Shown here piece after piece: positions 34,158 to 42,477 of a stretch of DNA of 64,000 nucleotides; within the stretch, counting starts at the first letter, position 1, and each line of letters starts with the position of its first letter. The position numbers and the translations under genes were made by a program. The DNA lies in contig NZ_JAGGOJ010000011.1 of the NCBI RefSeq assembly GCF_018614575.1, forward strand, positions 1 through 64,000, in the 5' to 3' direction. Below the pieces are notes generated by a model. That model made no database searches. It saw only the letters and a list, made by a program, of their open reading frames with translations, and was not told the origin of the DNA. This DNA comes from Streptomyces sp. ISL-10. GTDB lineage: Bacteria; Actinomycetota; Actinomycetes; Streptomycetales; Streptomycetaceae.

Positions 34158-34868
34158 ATGGTCCGGCCCCTGCCGCCTCGCCGTCCTGTGGGCTTTCGCC
34201 GTGATGGGCGGCCGATCTACCCGATTCTCGGTGCCTCTTCGGAGGACGAGACGAACGACCAGCAGCTGGATGAGGGCACCGACGCGGGTGGCTCGGATCA
34301 GCAGGTCACTGTGACCCAGGACCGTCTGGGGAAGCTGCTGACGCGGGAAAAGGCCCAGGGTGAACGAGCCGCGATCAAGCGCCTGTTGTCCACACTCGGG
34401 TTCGACACCCCGAAGGCCCTGTCCGAGTTCGTGTCCACGCAGCGGGAGGCCGAGCAGGCCGCGCTGTCGGAGGTGGAGCGCCGGGAACAGGTAGCCCAGG
34501 AGCGAGAGTTGCAGGCTGCGCGCCGGGAGGAGTTGGCTGCCGAGCGGGAGCGGGCCGCGCTTCGCCGAGCCGCTTTGGTGGCGCTCGGCGCGGAGGGCGA
34601 TGACCTGGTGGACGCGGAGCGTCTACTGACCATGGAGGACGAGGACGCGGACGAGGCGCACATCCAGTCGGCGGCCGAGGCGCTTCGAGCGCGCCGTCCG
34701 GAGCTGTTCGGGGAGGTCCGCACGGCGGTGCCGGCGGCTCCTGCGGGCGCACCGGCCGGGCGCGGCCCCACCCGCACGAACCCGGTGTCGAAGCCTGGTT
34801 CAGCCGGGCTGGAGATGGCCAAACGGCGGGGCCTGATCCCCGAGTTCCGCGAGGCACCTGCCCAGTAG
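34158..34868 (+). CDS. phage scaffolding protein
   Basis: A 236-residue, highly charged protein. A long predicted coiled coil spans about 65-150 (REAEQAALSEVERREQVAQE and ERERAALRRAALVALG), with a Pro/Ala-rich linker and a basic C-terminus (LEMAKRRGLIPEF). This is the classic scaffold layout, with the basic tail contacting the capsid protein, and it sits two genes before the major capsid gene. The ATG at 34158 follows GGAGGAG. Confidence 0.8.
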   Translation: MVRPLPPRRPVGFRRDGRPIYPILGASSEDETNDQQLDEGTDAGGSDQQVTVTQDRLGKLLTREKAQGERAAIKRLLSTLGFDTPKALSEFVSTQREAEQAALSEVERREQVAQERELQAARREELAAERERAALRRAALVALGAEGDDLVDAERLLTMEDEDADEAHIQSAAEALRARRPELFGEVRTAVPAAPAGAPAGRGPTRTNPVSKPGSAGLEMAKRRGLIPEFREAPAQ

Positions 34869-34970
34869 TCCGGGCCCAGATCTTGGGGACCACGCCCCTT
34901 CGACTTCGTGGACGGCATCGCCTCCGTGGGCGGTGTGCGGATTCTGACCGCAGCGTCCATGGAGACACAC

Positions 34971-35387
34971 ATGTCCATCCAGCCCGTATCCAAGTCCGAG
35001 TACACGACCGCCAACCGCGAGTGGCTGGCGTCCCTGCACGGCACCGACTCTGTCGACACGATCACCCTCGACCTCAACCTGTTCTGCGAGGGCACGCACT
35101 ACGTGTGCGGCGACGGGTGCGAGCCGTACGGCCGGGTGCTGTCCGGTGTGCCGGTCGGCAGGGTCGCGGAGTCCGGCCTGTACGGCCCGTACGACCCGGA
35201 GGCGCACTGCGGCCGTCAGATCCTGCGCGGCTTCGTGATCGCGGAGGCGCCGTTCGCTCCGGGGCAGACGCGGGTTCCGGCCGCGCTGCTGTGGCACGGC
35301 GCGGTGCGCGCGTCGAAGGTGCCGGGCGGCATCGATGTGTCCGAGCTGGTGTGGCACCCGCGTGCCGCGCAGATCCGTTTCGTCTGA
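34971..35387 (+). CDS. phage head decoration protein (gpD-like)
   Basis: A 138-residue beta-rich protein immediately before the major capsid gene, where lambda-like phages encode the capsid-stabilising decoration protein. It shows a helix-poor sequence with HCGRQILRGFVIAEAPFAPG and a late SELVWHPRAAQIRFV strand. Four cysteines (FCEG, VCGDGCEP, HCGR) are unusual for this class and could form disulfides or bind zinc. The ATG at 34971 follows GGAGA. Confidence 0.7.
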   Translation: MSIQPVSKSEYTTANREWLASLHGTDSVDTITLDLNLFCEGTHYVCGDGCEPYGRVLSGVPVGRVAESGLYGPYDPEAHCGRQILRGFVIAEAPFAPGQTRVPAALLWHGAVRASKVPGGIDVSELVWHPRAAQIRFV

Positions 35388-35402
35388 GCGGCGGTCTGAG
35401 CT

Positions 35403-36452
35403 GTGACGATTCAGGACTTGCTCAAGGACGTCTCGGTGATGGACCTGACGACGTTCGCCAGGGCCATCCCGTCCCCGAAGGACTTCCTTCTCACCCAGTC
35501 GATCTTCCCGAACGTGGAGATGCGGGAGGTGAAGTGGCGTACGAAGGACTCCGGCCGGTACGTCAACGTCGCGAAATACCGCGCGTTCAACGCGAGCGTG
35601 CCGTTCGCGACGCGTGAGGCGTGGCAGACGTCCCGTGAGGGTGCGCTGCCCGCGCTGGGTCAGAAGCTCGTCGTCTCCGAGCAGGAGCAGATCCTGCTGG
35701 AGGCGTCGCACGGCTCGGATCAGGACCGGCTGATCGAGCTGCTGTATGACGATGTGGAACGGCACGTCGAGGCGATCCGGTCCCGGCTGGAACTGGCGGC
35801 CGGCGATGTCCTCCTGGACGGCCGGTTCACGCTGGAGCAGGAGAACGGGCTGACGCTGGAGGTGGACTGGAACGTTCCCGCCGAGAACATGCCGGTCGCC
35901 TCGCGGCCGTGGTCGGACCCGGCCTCCGACCCGATCGCGGACGAGCTGCGGTGGATCCAGCACCTGGATGACATCGGCGCCCCGGAGCCCGAGCTGGTGA
36001 TCACCAGCCGCAAGGCGTTCAGCTACCTCGCGGCGAACAACAGCTACAGGGCGGCGTACTACGGCAGCGTGAACCCGTCGACCACGCCGACGGCGACGCT
36101 CACCCCACAGCAGATCAACGTGGTGCGCGGAAACTACTCGCTGCCGCCGATCCAGTTCTACAAGGCCCAGGTCCGCGTCGACGGCAAGCCCCGCAAGGTG
36201 CTGCCGGAGGACCGGTGGATTCTGGTGCCGCCGGAGCGGGAGAAGTGGGCGCAGACCATGTATGGGGTGACGGCGGAGGGCCTGGTGCTGTCGCGCGGGT
36301 CGAACCCGGAGATCCTGCGTGAGGACGCTCCCGGCCTGATCATCACCCGTGGTGTTCAGGATGACCCGGTGCAGATCTGGACCAAGGGGGCCGGGGTCGC
36401 GATGCCGGTCATGCACACCCCGGACGCGCACATCGTGGCGAAGGTCCTGTGA
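35403..36452 (+). CDS. phage major capsid protein, gpE-like
   Basis: A 349-residue protein matching the lambda gpE-type HK97-fold major capsid proteins in size and pattern. An N-terminal arm (MTIQDLLKDVSVMDLTTFAR) is followed by E-loop/spine segments (LIELLYDDVERHVEAIRSRL) and an A-domain segment (PELVITSRKAFSYLA). ERWILVPPE-like text (EDRWILVPPEREKWAQTMYG) and IWTKGAGVAMPVM occur near the end. It forms the icosahedral shell. It starts at a GTG 15 bases after the decoration gene. Confidence 0.88.
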   Translation: MTIQDLLKDVSVMDLTTFARAIPSPKDFLLTQSIFPNVEMREVKWRTKDSGRYVNVAKYRAFNASVPFATREAWQTSREGALPALGQKLVVSEQEQILLEASHGSDQDRLIELLYDDVERHVEAIRSRLELAAGDVLLDGRFTLEQENGLTLEVDWNVPAENMPVASRPWSDPASDPIADELRWIQHLDDIGAPEPELVITSRKAFSYLAANNSYRAAYYGSVNPSTTPTATLTPQQINVVRGNYSLPPIQFYKAQVRVDGKPRKVLPEDRWILVPPEREKWAQTMYGVTAEGLVLSRGSNPEILREDAPGLIITRGVQDDPVQIWTKGAGVAMPVMHTPDAHIVAKVL

Positions 36453-36736
36453 TGGCGGGCCGCGGGCGGCTGAAGGCCGCGGTGTACGTACAGGACCCGG
36501 CCACCCGGGAGGAGCTGATCCTGCTGCCGGGCGAGTCCCCGGACCCGGAGGTGGCCGAACTCATCACCAACCCGGACGCGTGGGATGCGGTACTCGAGGA
36601 GAGCGAACCGGAGCCGATCGCGGTCGGCGAGCCGGAGCCCACCGAGAAGGACAGCGCCTCGGAGGCGGCGGGAGCGGAGGCCGGCGGCGGGGCGAAGAAG
36701 CCGCAAGCCCGGCGTTCCCGCTCGTCCGGATCGTAG
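36452..36736 (+). CDS. small phage protein after the capsid gene
   Basis: A 94-residue protein overlapping the capsid stop by one base. The first half is a compact domain (AVYVQDPATREELILLPGES), and the second half is an acidic then basic low-complexity tail (EPEPIAVGEPEPTEKDSASE, then KKPQARRSRSS). The position suggests a head-completion or Rho-like accessory factor; no family is recognised. Confidence 0.65.
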   Translation: MAGRGRLKAAVYVQDPATREELILLPGESPDPEVAELITNPDAWDAVLEESEPEPIAVGEPEPTEKDSASEAAGAEAGGGAKKPQARRSRSSGS

Positions 36737-36747
36737 ATATGTTGTCC

Positions 36748-36791
36748 GTACGGCCCGTCACCAGCATCCCCCGTCTGGTGACGGGTCGTAC
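36748..36791 (+). terminator. strong 17-bp hairpin closing the head module
   Basis: GTACG-G-CCCGTCACCAG (36748-36764) pairs with CTGGTGACGGG-T-CGTAC (36775-36791) around a 10-base loop, the single non-Watson-Crick position being a G-U pair. It is one of the strongest stems in the window, placed between two phage genes. Confidence 0.65.
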
Positions 36792-36814
36792 TTCGTTCGA
36801 CGAAGGAGTCCCTC

Positions 36815-37144
36815 GTGGACGAGTTCCAGAGGTCGTGGCTGCTGGCGCAGCTCGGCCCGGACACGGACCCTGCCGACCTGGAGCGCCGGTTCTTCCGGCT
36901 GCGGTCGGCTCGGGCGGTCGCGCTGGAGGTCCTGGGCGAGCGGCGCGCGAAGCTCCTCGCCGATCCGCTGAAGGTCACCGTGGATGGCGTGGTGACCATG
37001 GACTTGCAGGAGAATCTGCGTGGCATCGAGCGGCAGATCGAGCAGGTCCGCCAGGCTCCTGCGCCGGATGATCCGGAGGATGGGGACGAGGTGGATGAGG
37101 CGCTGGCGGTGACATGGTTGGTGCCCGTGCGCCGCTACCGGTAG
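36815..37144 (+). CDS. small phage protein, last gene of the head module
   Basis: A 109-residue mostly helical protein (FQRSWLLAQLGPDTDPADLE; LRSARAVALEVLGERRAKLL) with an acidic patch near the end. It resembles small head-tail adaptor proteins in size and place, but no domain is certain. After it the phage gene order breaks off and bacterial-type genes begin. Confidence 0.65.
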   Translation: MDEFQRSWLLAQLGPDTDPADLERRFFRLRSARAVALEVLGERRAKLLADPLKVTVDGVVTMDLQENLRGIERQIEQVRQAPAPDDPEDGDEVDEALAVTWLVPVRRYR

Positions 37145-37232
37145 GTCCTGGGTCCGGAGACGGGCGACTGATCCTTGAGACACCGCTCGATGTGTTTTGC
37201 TCCCGGCCCCTGGATTCCGGGACTATGACGGC

Positions 37233-38561
37233 ATGGCCTCGTTGAAGCAGTTTGAGCCCGCGTCCGGCACTCGTGATTTCCTCGCCGCAGAGCATGAGAG
37301 GCGGGAGCGCGCGTTCGCGACGATCCGGGAAGTGTTCGCCCGCTACGGTTTCCAGCCCCTCCAGACGCCGGCGTTCGAGCGGCTGGACGTCCTTACCGGC
37401 AAGTACGGCGACGAGGGCGACAAGCTGATCTTCAAGATCCTCCGCCGGGGCGAGCATGAGGCGACCGGTGAGGCTGATCTTGCTCTGCGCTACGACCTCA
37501 CGGTGCCGCTGGCTCGCGCGGCGGCTGCCTACGGCAGTCAGCTGCCCTCTCCGTACAAGCGGTACGCCATCGCTCCGGTGTGGCGTGCCGACCGGCCGGG
37601 CAAGGGGCGCTTCCGCGAGTTCGTGCAGTGTGACCTGGACGTCGTGGGGTCCTCCTCGCCGCTGTCCGACGCCGAGGTCGTTCTGGCCCTCCACGACGCT
37701 TTGGCCGCGCTCGGAGTGCCGGAGTTCCGGTTCCTGCTGAACTCCCGGCACGTGCTGTTCGGCCTGCTGGAGGCGTACAACGTTCCCGCGGACCTCGGCT
37801 CCGGCGTGCTGATCACCCTCGACAAGCTCGACAAGCTCTCACCAGAAGCCGTCGTCGACGAGCTGGTCTCCAACCGTGGGCTGTCGTCCGAGGTGGCGCG
37901 GGGCCTGGTGGACGACCTCACCTCGCCGGACGCGGTCGAGCGGATCCGGGGAGAGCTGAAGTCCAGCGAGATCGGTCAGGCGGGCCTTGCGGAGGTGGAC
38001 CGGCTGCTGGAGCTGACGAAGGACGCCATCCCCGCCGAGCGCATCGGGTTCACGCCAAACCTCGTGCGCGGCCTCGACTACTACACGGGGATCATCTTCG
38101 AGGTGGTCGCCCCGGGCATGCCGGGGTCGATCGCGTCCGGTGGCCGGTACGACGGACTCATCGCTCGGCTCGGGGGCAAGGACTCACCCGCCTGTGGCGG
38201 CTCGCTGGGCATCGAACGCATCCTGCCGCTCCTCGAACAGGCCGACGAGGGCAGCTACTCGCAGATCGACGTGGCCGTCACGGTCATGGGCGAGGACCTG
38301 GCAGCGGACAGCTTCCGGGTGGCGGCTGAAATCCGCCGCGCCGGGGTTCGAACAGGTGTTTACCTCGGGTCCAGTGGGAAGTTCGCCAAGCAGATGAAGT
38401 GGGCCAGCGATCAAGGGGCCCGCTTCTGCGTGATCTACGGCAAGGCGGAGCGCGATGCCGGAACGGTCACGCTGCGGGACATGGACAGCGGCGAGCAGGT
38501 CCAGGTCCCGCTTGATCAGGCTGCTGCGGAACTCGCGCGGCGGTGCGCACCATCCAGTTGA
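37233..38561 (+). CDS. hisS: histidyl-tRNA synthetase
   Basis: A 442-residue class II aminoacyl-tRNA synthetase charging tRNA-His. Motif 1 is in the GTRDFLAAEHERRERAFATI region. Motif 2 is WRADRPGKGRFREFVQCDLD near 115-135. LVRGLDYYTGIIFE near 285 is the histidine-A motif, and motif 3 is GGSLGIERILPLL near 333. The anticodon-binding domain (VAVTVMGEDLAADSFRVAAE) is complete. It is intact and presumably active. Streptomyces need only one hisS, normally elsewhere, so this is either a relocated gene or an extra copy on the prophage. The start has a poor ribosome binding site. Confidence 0.92.
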   Translation: MASLKQFEPASGTRDFLAAEHERRERAFATIREVFARYGFQPLQTPAFERLDVLTGKYGDEGDKLIFKILRRGEHEATGEADLALRYDLTVPLARAAAAYGSQLPSPYKRYAIAPVWRADRPGKGRFREFVQCDLDVVGSSSPLSDAEVVLALHDALAALGVPEFRFLLNSRHVLFGLLEAYNVPADLGSGVLITLDKLDKLSPEAVVDELVSNRGLSSEVARGLVDDLTSPDAVERIRGELKSSEIGQAGLAEVDRLLELTKDAIPAERIGFTPNLVRGLDYYTGIIFEVVAPGMPGSIASGGRYDGLIARLGGKDSPACGGSLGIERILPLLEQADEGSYSQIDVAVTVMGEDLAADSFRVAAEIRRAGVRTGVYLGSSGKFAKQMKWASDQGARFCVIYGKAERDAGTVTLRDMDSGEQVQVPLDQAAAELARRCAPSS

Positions 38562-38605
38562 CGCGCAGCGGGCCCTGTCCGCTGCCGACTTTCGAGGAGG
38601 AGCGG

Positions 38606-39217
38606 ATGGGAACGCAAGGCGATCGGATCTTCGAGGTGACGGCTGAGCGTGGGTTTCCGGACCCGTGGCTCAGCTTCGGGGACTCACTGTGTGACGAGGC
38701 GGCTCTCAGCACGGAGTTAACCCGGGCGATCAGCAAGGCCCGCAAGGAATCCACGTCCGAGGCGCGTACCGAGGCCGCTCGGGTCTTCCAGGCGAAGAAG
38801 GCGAACCTTCGCCGCTGCGCCGGGATCCTCGATCAGGTGCTCGGCGACTACGACGCCTCCGGCATGTGGACCGTCCTGGACGAGCGGGCCGGCAGGCTCG
38901 ATGTCGCGGACGTGCTGGAGACCTGGGGCCGCACCCAGGCACTCCACCCCTTCCCCGTCGTGCTCCGAAGCCTGGAGTTCAACTGGGGCTACATGAAGGA
39001 GCACGGCGTCCGGGCGTTCTACGAGATGACGCGCGGCTACGTCTCGCGTCTCCAGGAGAACACCGACCGGTGGCAGGACGCCTGGCGCGGTGAGGTCGAA
39101 ACCGGGGTCGTGGACCGGATCACGTCCATCGAATGCGACCTGGCCAGCATCGAGGCACCGATGCATTGCGACGTGTGCAAGAAGACGATCACGGCGCTGC
39201 TATACCTCGACGAGTAG
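38606..39217 (+). CDS. hypothetical protein downstream of hisS
   Basis: A 203-residue mainly helical protein of unknown family. LTRAISKARKESTSEARTEA and LRRCAGILDQVLGDYDASGM are long helices. The C-terminus holds MHCDVCKKTITALLYLDE, where CDVC could bind metal. A GAGGAGG site precedes the ATG. It is co-directional with hisS (gap 44 bp) and followed by a strong terminator, so hisS plus this gene form one transcription unit. Confidence 0.65.
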   Translation: MGTQGDRIFEVTAERGFPDPWLSFGDSLCDEAALSTELTRAISKARKESTSEARTEAARVFQAKKANLRRCAGILDQVLGDYDASGMWTVLDERAGRLDVADVLETWGRTQALHPFPVVLRSLEFNWGYMKEHGVRAFYEMTRGYVSRLQENTDRWQDAWRGEVETGVVDRITSIECDLASIEAPMHCDVCKKTITALLYLDE

Positions 39218-39246
39218 TTCAAGGAGGGCCCCGCTAGCTGACGCAA

Positions 39247-39284
39247 TGCGCCCCCGACTCCGAAGCAATCGGAGCGGGGGCGCA
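39247..39284. terminator. strong bidirectional hairpin after the hisS unit
   Basis: The arms TGCGCCCCCG-ACTCCGA and TCGGAG-CGGGGGCGCA pair around AGCAA with one bulged base. It lies between the plus-strand hisS unit and the minus-strand DUF397 genes. Confidence 0.75.
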
Positions 39285-39300
39285 GCAGCATGGAGTGCTA

Positions 39301-39504
39301 TCAGACCACGCCGTTTCGCTCGCCGTTGACGAAGTTCTGCCAGATGTCCGCGTCGAAGACCAGGGCTCCTCGTTCGCGCGCCTTGGTGTCTCGTACGGCC
39401 TGTCGGCCGGAGCGGAGCTTGCCGCGCTCGACGCAGCCGTTGTCGGTGCCGCTGTGGCTGCTCTTGTGCTAGAGCGCGCCGTCCAGCTCTCGGATATCAG
39501 TCAT
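39301..39504 (-). pseudogene. DUF397 protein with an in-frame amber codon
   Basis: The minus frame opens MTDIRELDGAL, hits TAG at 39469-39471, then continues HKSSHSGTDNGCVERGKLRS to IWQNFVNGERNGVV and a natural TGA. In DUF397 proteins the interrupted spot is the conserved Trp before (R/H)KSSxS; the intact neighbour has WHKSSYS. A TGG to TAG change is therefore the simplest explanation. Confidence 0.8.
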
Positions 39505-39536
39505 AGGCTCTCCTTCGCACGTCGTCCGTGGAGCGG

Positions 39537-39770
39537 CTATACGTCGAACTCGCCGTCGCGGACGCCGAGGGTGAACGCCTTCCACTCAGCTGCCGTGTAA
39601 CGGAGCGGTGGGTCCTCCGGGCAGGCCGCGTTCCGCATGGCCACCGCGCCATGGGGCAGGCGTGCGATCTCGACACGGTCGTGCGGGTCGCTGCCTGGAG
39701 CACCCAGCCACTCGACGTCGCTCAGGTCGAGTGAGTAGAGGGCGGACTTGTCGGGGGAATCGCTGCTCAC
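39537..39770 (-). CDS. DUF397 domain protein (diverged)
   Basis: A 77-residue DUF397 member. EWLGAPGSDPHDRVEIARLP is followed by VAMRNAACPEDPPLRYTAAE and WKAFTLGVRDGEFD, the conserved C-terminal strand. It lacks the KSSxS motif. DUF397 proteins pair with XRE/DUF5753 regulators in Streptomyces, as in BldB/AbaA- and WhiJ-type systems. The middle member of three. Confidence 0.85.
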   Translation of the reverse strand: MSSDSPDKSALYSLDLSDVEWLGAPGSDPHDRVEIARLPHGAVAMRNAACPEDPPLRYTAAEWKAFTLGVRDGEFDV

Positions 39771-39771
39771 G

Positions 39772-39975
39772 CTAGAGCTTGCCGTCCGCTACGGCCGTCA
39801 CGAACTCCTGCCACACGGCCGGAGCGAACGCGTGAGCTCCCAGCTGGCGGTTCTTGCTGTCGCCAGCGGCGACGTAGCCATCGGCGGTCTTCTGCTTCTG
39901 GACGCAATTCCCCCCGTTATCGGTGCTGTAGGAGGACTTGTGCCACCTGTCCTCGGGGAGGTCGTGCCGCATCAT
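39772..39975 (-). CDS. DUF397 domain protein
   Basis: A 67-residue canonical DUF397 protein. WHKSSYSTDNGGNCVQ opens the domain and VWQEFVTAVADGKL closes it. It lies directly downstream of the XRE regulator and is probably its partner in a WhiJ-like developmental switch. Start MMRHDL; the second Met is an alternative. Confidence 0.9.
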   Translation of the reverse strand: MMRHDLPEDRWHKSSYSTDNGGNCVQKQKTADGYVAAGDSKNRQLGAHAFAPAVWQEFVTAVADGKL

Positions 39976-39987
39976 CTGGTGCCTGCC

Positions 39988-40923
39988 TCAAGTCTTGTTC
40001 AGATCTCGCGCCGTTTGCGAGATCAGATCCATGGATTGTCGTGACGGTAGAGCTGAAGCTCGGAGTTGGTCAAAAGCTAGCTGGTACCGCTCGACAGGAC
40101 CATCCTCCTCCAGATAAAGGGCCCCGTCGAGGTACTCCTGCCTGACCACATCCAGATCCATGGGGTCGGGGTAGCTGAAGATGCTGAAGGCGCCGTCGAG
40201 GCCCGCGTGCCATCCCTGTCCGAAGGGGATGACCTGGATTGAGAGCCGGGGCGGGTTGTTCAGCTCGATCAGCCGCTGGAGTTGGCCCGCCATGATCTTC
40301 GGGCCGCCGATGATGCGCCGCAGAACTGCCTCGTCCAGGACGCAGACTACCTGCGGTGCGTTCTCTCGCAGTATGTCCTGTCGACCCATCCTTACGGAGA
40401 CGTACGACTCGATCTGCTCATCGGATGCCGTCTTCTCCACCCCGCGGATGGACTCCTCGGCGTACTCGCGCGTCTGGAACAGTCCGGGGATGAGTAGGGG
40501 CTGGAAGAGGAGGATGCGGACCGCGTCCGACTCGATGCTCAGTTGCTCCTGGAACATCTCCTGAAGCGTGTCGCTGTACTGCGCCCACCAGCTCTTACGC
40601 CGCCCTTCGCGCGCCAAGGTGATGAGCGCGGTCTTGAGCTTCTCGTCCTCGACGCCGTAGAGCCCGAACAGGGCTTCGATCTCCAGCTTGCTGACGCCCT
40701 GTCGACCATTCTCCTGTCGAGAGATTTTCGACTTGTCGCCGCCGATGCGATCGGCTGCCTGTTCCGTCGAGACCCCGGCGGCTTCGCGCATCCTTCTGAG
40801 TTCGCCGCCGAGCCTGCGGCGTCGGACCGTGGGCCGTGGATGACTGGGCAACTTGGCTCCCTTCCCGGACGTGATGGGCACCAGTGTGTCGTATGGAGCC
40901 ACGGCCCCTCCAACAGTTGTCAT
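39988..40923 (-). CDS. XRE family regulator with DUF5753 (WhiJ-like)
   Basis: About 311 residues. The N-terminal Cro/C1 HTH is LGGELRRMREAAGVSTEQAA followed by KSKISRQENGRQGVS near 58-75. The DUF5753 domain follows from about 105 (FQPLLIPGLFQTREYAEESI; VVCVLDEAVLRRIIGG; LSIQVIPFGQGWHAG). It is upstream of three DUF397 genes on the same strand, the typical Streptomyces cassette. The ATG at 40923 gives the expected N-terminal extension. It is divergent from the ATP-binding gene. Confidence 0.9.
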   Translation of the reverse strand: MTTVGGAVAPYDTLVPITSGKGAKLPSHPRPTVRRRRLGGELRRMREAAGVSTEQAADRIGGDKSKISRQENGRQGVSKLEIEALFGLYGVEDEKLKTALITLAREGRRKSWWAQYSDTLQEMFQEQLSIESDAVRILLFQPLLIPGLFQTREYAEESIRGVEKTASDEQIESYVSVRMGRQDILRENAPQVVCVLDEAVLRRIIGGPKIMAGQLQRLIELNNPPRLSIQVIPFGQGWHAGLDGAFSIFSYPDPMDLDVVRQEYLDGALYLEEDGPVERYQLAFDQLRASALPSRQSMDLISQTARDLNKT

Positions 40924-41087
40924 ATGCCAGTGAGTTAGGCCGCTTCTTGAGAATCTGCAACTGTGTAGCTGAACGGGTTGCGATAACAGCATAGGCGGGT
41001 CCACTCTGTTGTGCGTTACACATGGCGCTTGGGGGGTCACAGAGCGTCGGCCCATCGCTATGCGCTGTTCAGGGCGCTGGAGGAGCC

Positions 41088-41498
41088 ATGACCGTCATGG
41101 CAGAGGTAGGCACGAAGCAGTACAGGCAAGAGTTGACCGTCGACCTGAAGCAGCTCGGCCGCGTACGACGGATCGTCAGTGCACATGTGCGGTCTTGGGG
41201 TTGGGCCCCGATGGTGGACGTGGCGGTCATGTGTGTGACGGAGCTGCTGTCCAACGTGAGCAAACACGCCGACTCCAACGAGTGCGTACTCCTCCTTCAA
41301 TCGTCAGCGTCCGGAGTGCGGATCGTCGTCAGTGACGACAGTCCGGCGCTCCCCGTGGTGCGCGAGCCGGACTGGAGCAGCGAGAACGGGCGAGGGATGT
41401 TCCTCCTCGCCGCGACCGCCGACGCCTGGGGTGCCGCGCCGACCGGCAACGGCAAGGACGTGTGGGTCGAGTTTCGCGCCGAGGAGGTTGCCGTATGA
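41088..41498 (+). CDS. RsbW-like ATP-binding protein (HATPase_c)
   Basis: A 136-residue single-domain anti-sigma-factor-type GHKL ATPase. The N box is DVAVMCVTELLSNVSKHA near 45, the G1 box VVSDDSPALP near 82 and the G2 box NGRGMFLLAATADAWG near 100. Such proteins in Streptomyces act as serine kinases or anti-sigma factors and often sit next to DUF397/XRE genes. GGAGGAG precedes the ATG at 41088. Its stop overlaps the next start (ATGA). Confidence 0.87.
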   Translation: MTVMAEVGTKQYRQELTVDLKQLGRVRRIVSAHVRSWGWAPMVDVAVMCVTELLSNVSKHADSNECVLLLQSSASGVRIVVSDDSPALPVVREPDWSSENGRGMFLLAATADAWGAAPTGNGKDVWVEFRAEEVAV

Positions 41499-42034
41499 GC
41501 ACATCAGCTCTTCGCGCCGGGCGCGCTGATAACAGCGTCGACACCATGTCCAGCGTCCTGGCCAGGCTGCACGACAACTTCCTCGCGGAGAACCTGGACG
41601 ACGACCTGGACGCGATCCTCGGCGCACCGGCGGGACCGACAGGAGTCGCCGGCAGTCGCCAACGACGGCCTCCCCGGCGTCGGTTGTTGGGTCAGCTCTT
41701 AGGGATCGTTCGCCGCAGAATCGACGAGCCTCCCAGCGACGGGCAGTCCGAGGTGTTCAAACGTGCCGAGCATCTGACTCGGACGCTGGGCCAGCTCGTG
41801 ACCATCGCCCAGCAGCGAGCTGGCAGAGCGCCCAGCCTCGAACTGGACAAGGCCATCAGGGAAGCAAGCCTCTTCCACGCTCGCTCGGTAGCCGAAGACA
41901 CGGTCGATCAAGCACACCTGCGGCGCCTGGCCATGACCACTCTGGACCTGCTCGACCAACTGGCCATCGATGACGACGAACCGGTGCCGACCTTCGGCTC
42001 GGCCGATCCGGGCCAGGGCAGGTGGTCAGCTTGA
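41495..42034 (+). CDS. hypothetical helical protein
   Basis: A 179-residue protein. A disordered Arg/Pro-rich middle (RQRRPPRRRLLGQLLGIVRR) is followed by a helical C-terminus (VFKRAEHLTRTLGQLVTIAQ; LRRLAMTTLDLLDQLAIDDD). It resembles small Streptomyces regulatory proteins seen beside RsbW-like ATPases, but I cannot name the family. It is translationally coupled to the gene in front and overlaps the gene behind. Confidence 0.6.
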   Translation: MSTSALRAGRADNSVDTMSSVLARLHDNFLAENLDDDLDAILGAPAGPTGVAGSRQRRPPRRRLLGQLLGIVRRRIDEPPSDGQSEVFKRAEHLTRTLGQLVTIAQQRAGRAPSLELDKAIREASLFHARSVAEDTVDQAHLRRLAMTTLDLLDQLAIDDDEPVPTFGSADPGQGRWSA

Positions 42035-42420
42035 CTCAGCCGTTGCTCCGAACCTACGGGTGCCACCGGGACTACGACGGCCCTGGCCGAGAACTCCTCG
42101 AACCCCTGAGCGCCACCACACCGTTCCCGGGCCGGGCCATCGTCTGGATGCGCGAGTCGGTCCGCGAAGTCCTGACCGAGCTCGACCGCCCGACGTTCGG
42201 AATCGCCTGGGCGTGGCTCGGCAACCACCAGGCGGCGGGAGCTGCCGTCCAAGAACTGCGGCAGGGGCGCCCCTACACCTTCTCCCTGAAGACGGCCGTC
42301 GGCCGCTGGAGCTGGAGCGCGTATCCCGTCGCCGTCCTCACGGTCATCGACTCTTGCTCCAACTCCTCGCTCATGATCCGGGAGTTAGCGCCGGCCGGTG
42401 CGATCGGTGGCCCTCCGTGA
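42022..42420 (+). CDS. hypothetical protein
   Basis: A 132-residue protein with no recognised family. A GTG start lies inside the end of the preceding gene (13-base overlap). It contains several Trp (IAWAWLGNHQAAGAAV; GRWSWSAYPVAVLTVI), giving a compact alpha/beta impression. Co-directional with its neighbours, so it belongs to the operon begun at 41088. Confidence 0.6.
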   Translation: MVSLTQPLLRTYGCHRDYDGPGRELLEPLSATTPFPGRAIVWMRESVREVLTELDRPTFGIAWAWLGNHQAAGAAVQELRQGRPYTFSLKTAVGRWSWSAYPVAVLTVIDSCSNSSLMIRELAPAGAIGGPP

Positions 42421-42477
42421 CGTGTGACCGCCCTCGTCCCCACCGTTCGCGAACGACCGCCAGTACGGAGCCTGACC

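Noticed and set aside
37145..37232. Terminal direct repeats flanking the cargo (compared with 52596-52725)
   Set aside because: Only matches of about six bases were seen, no better than chance.
39295..39600. Plus-strand ORF over the first DUF397 gene
   Set aside because: It mirrors the DUF397 pseudogene, whose family signature is clear on the minus strand.
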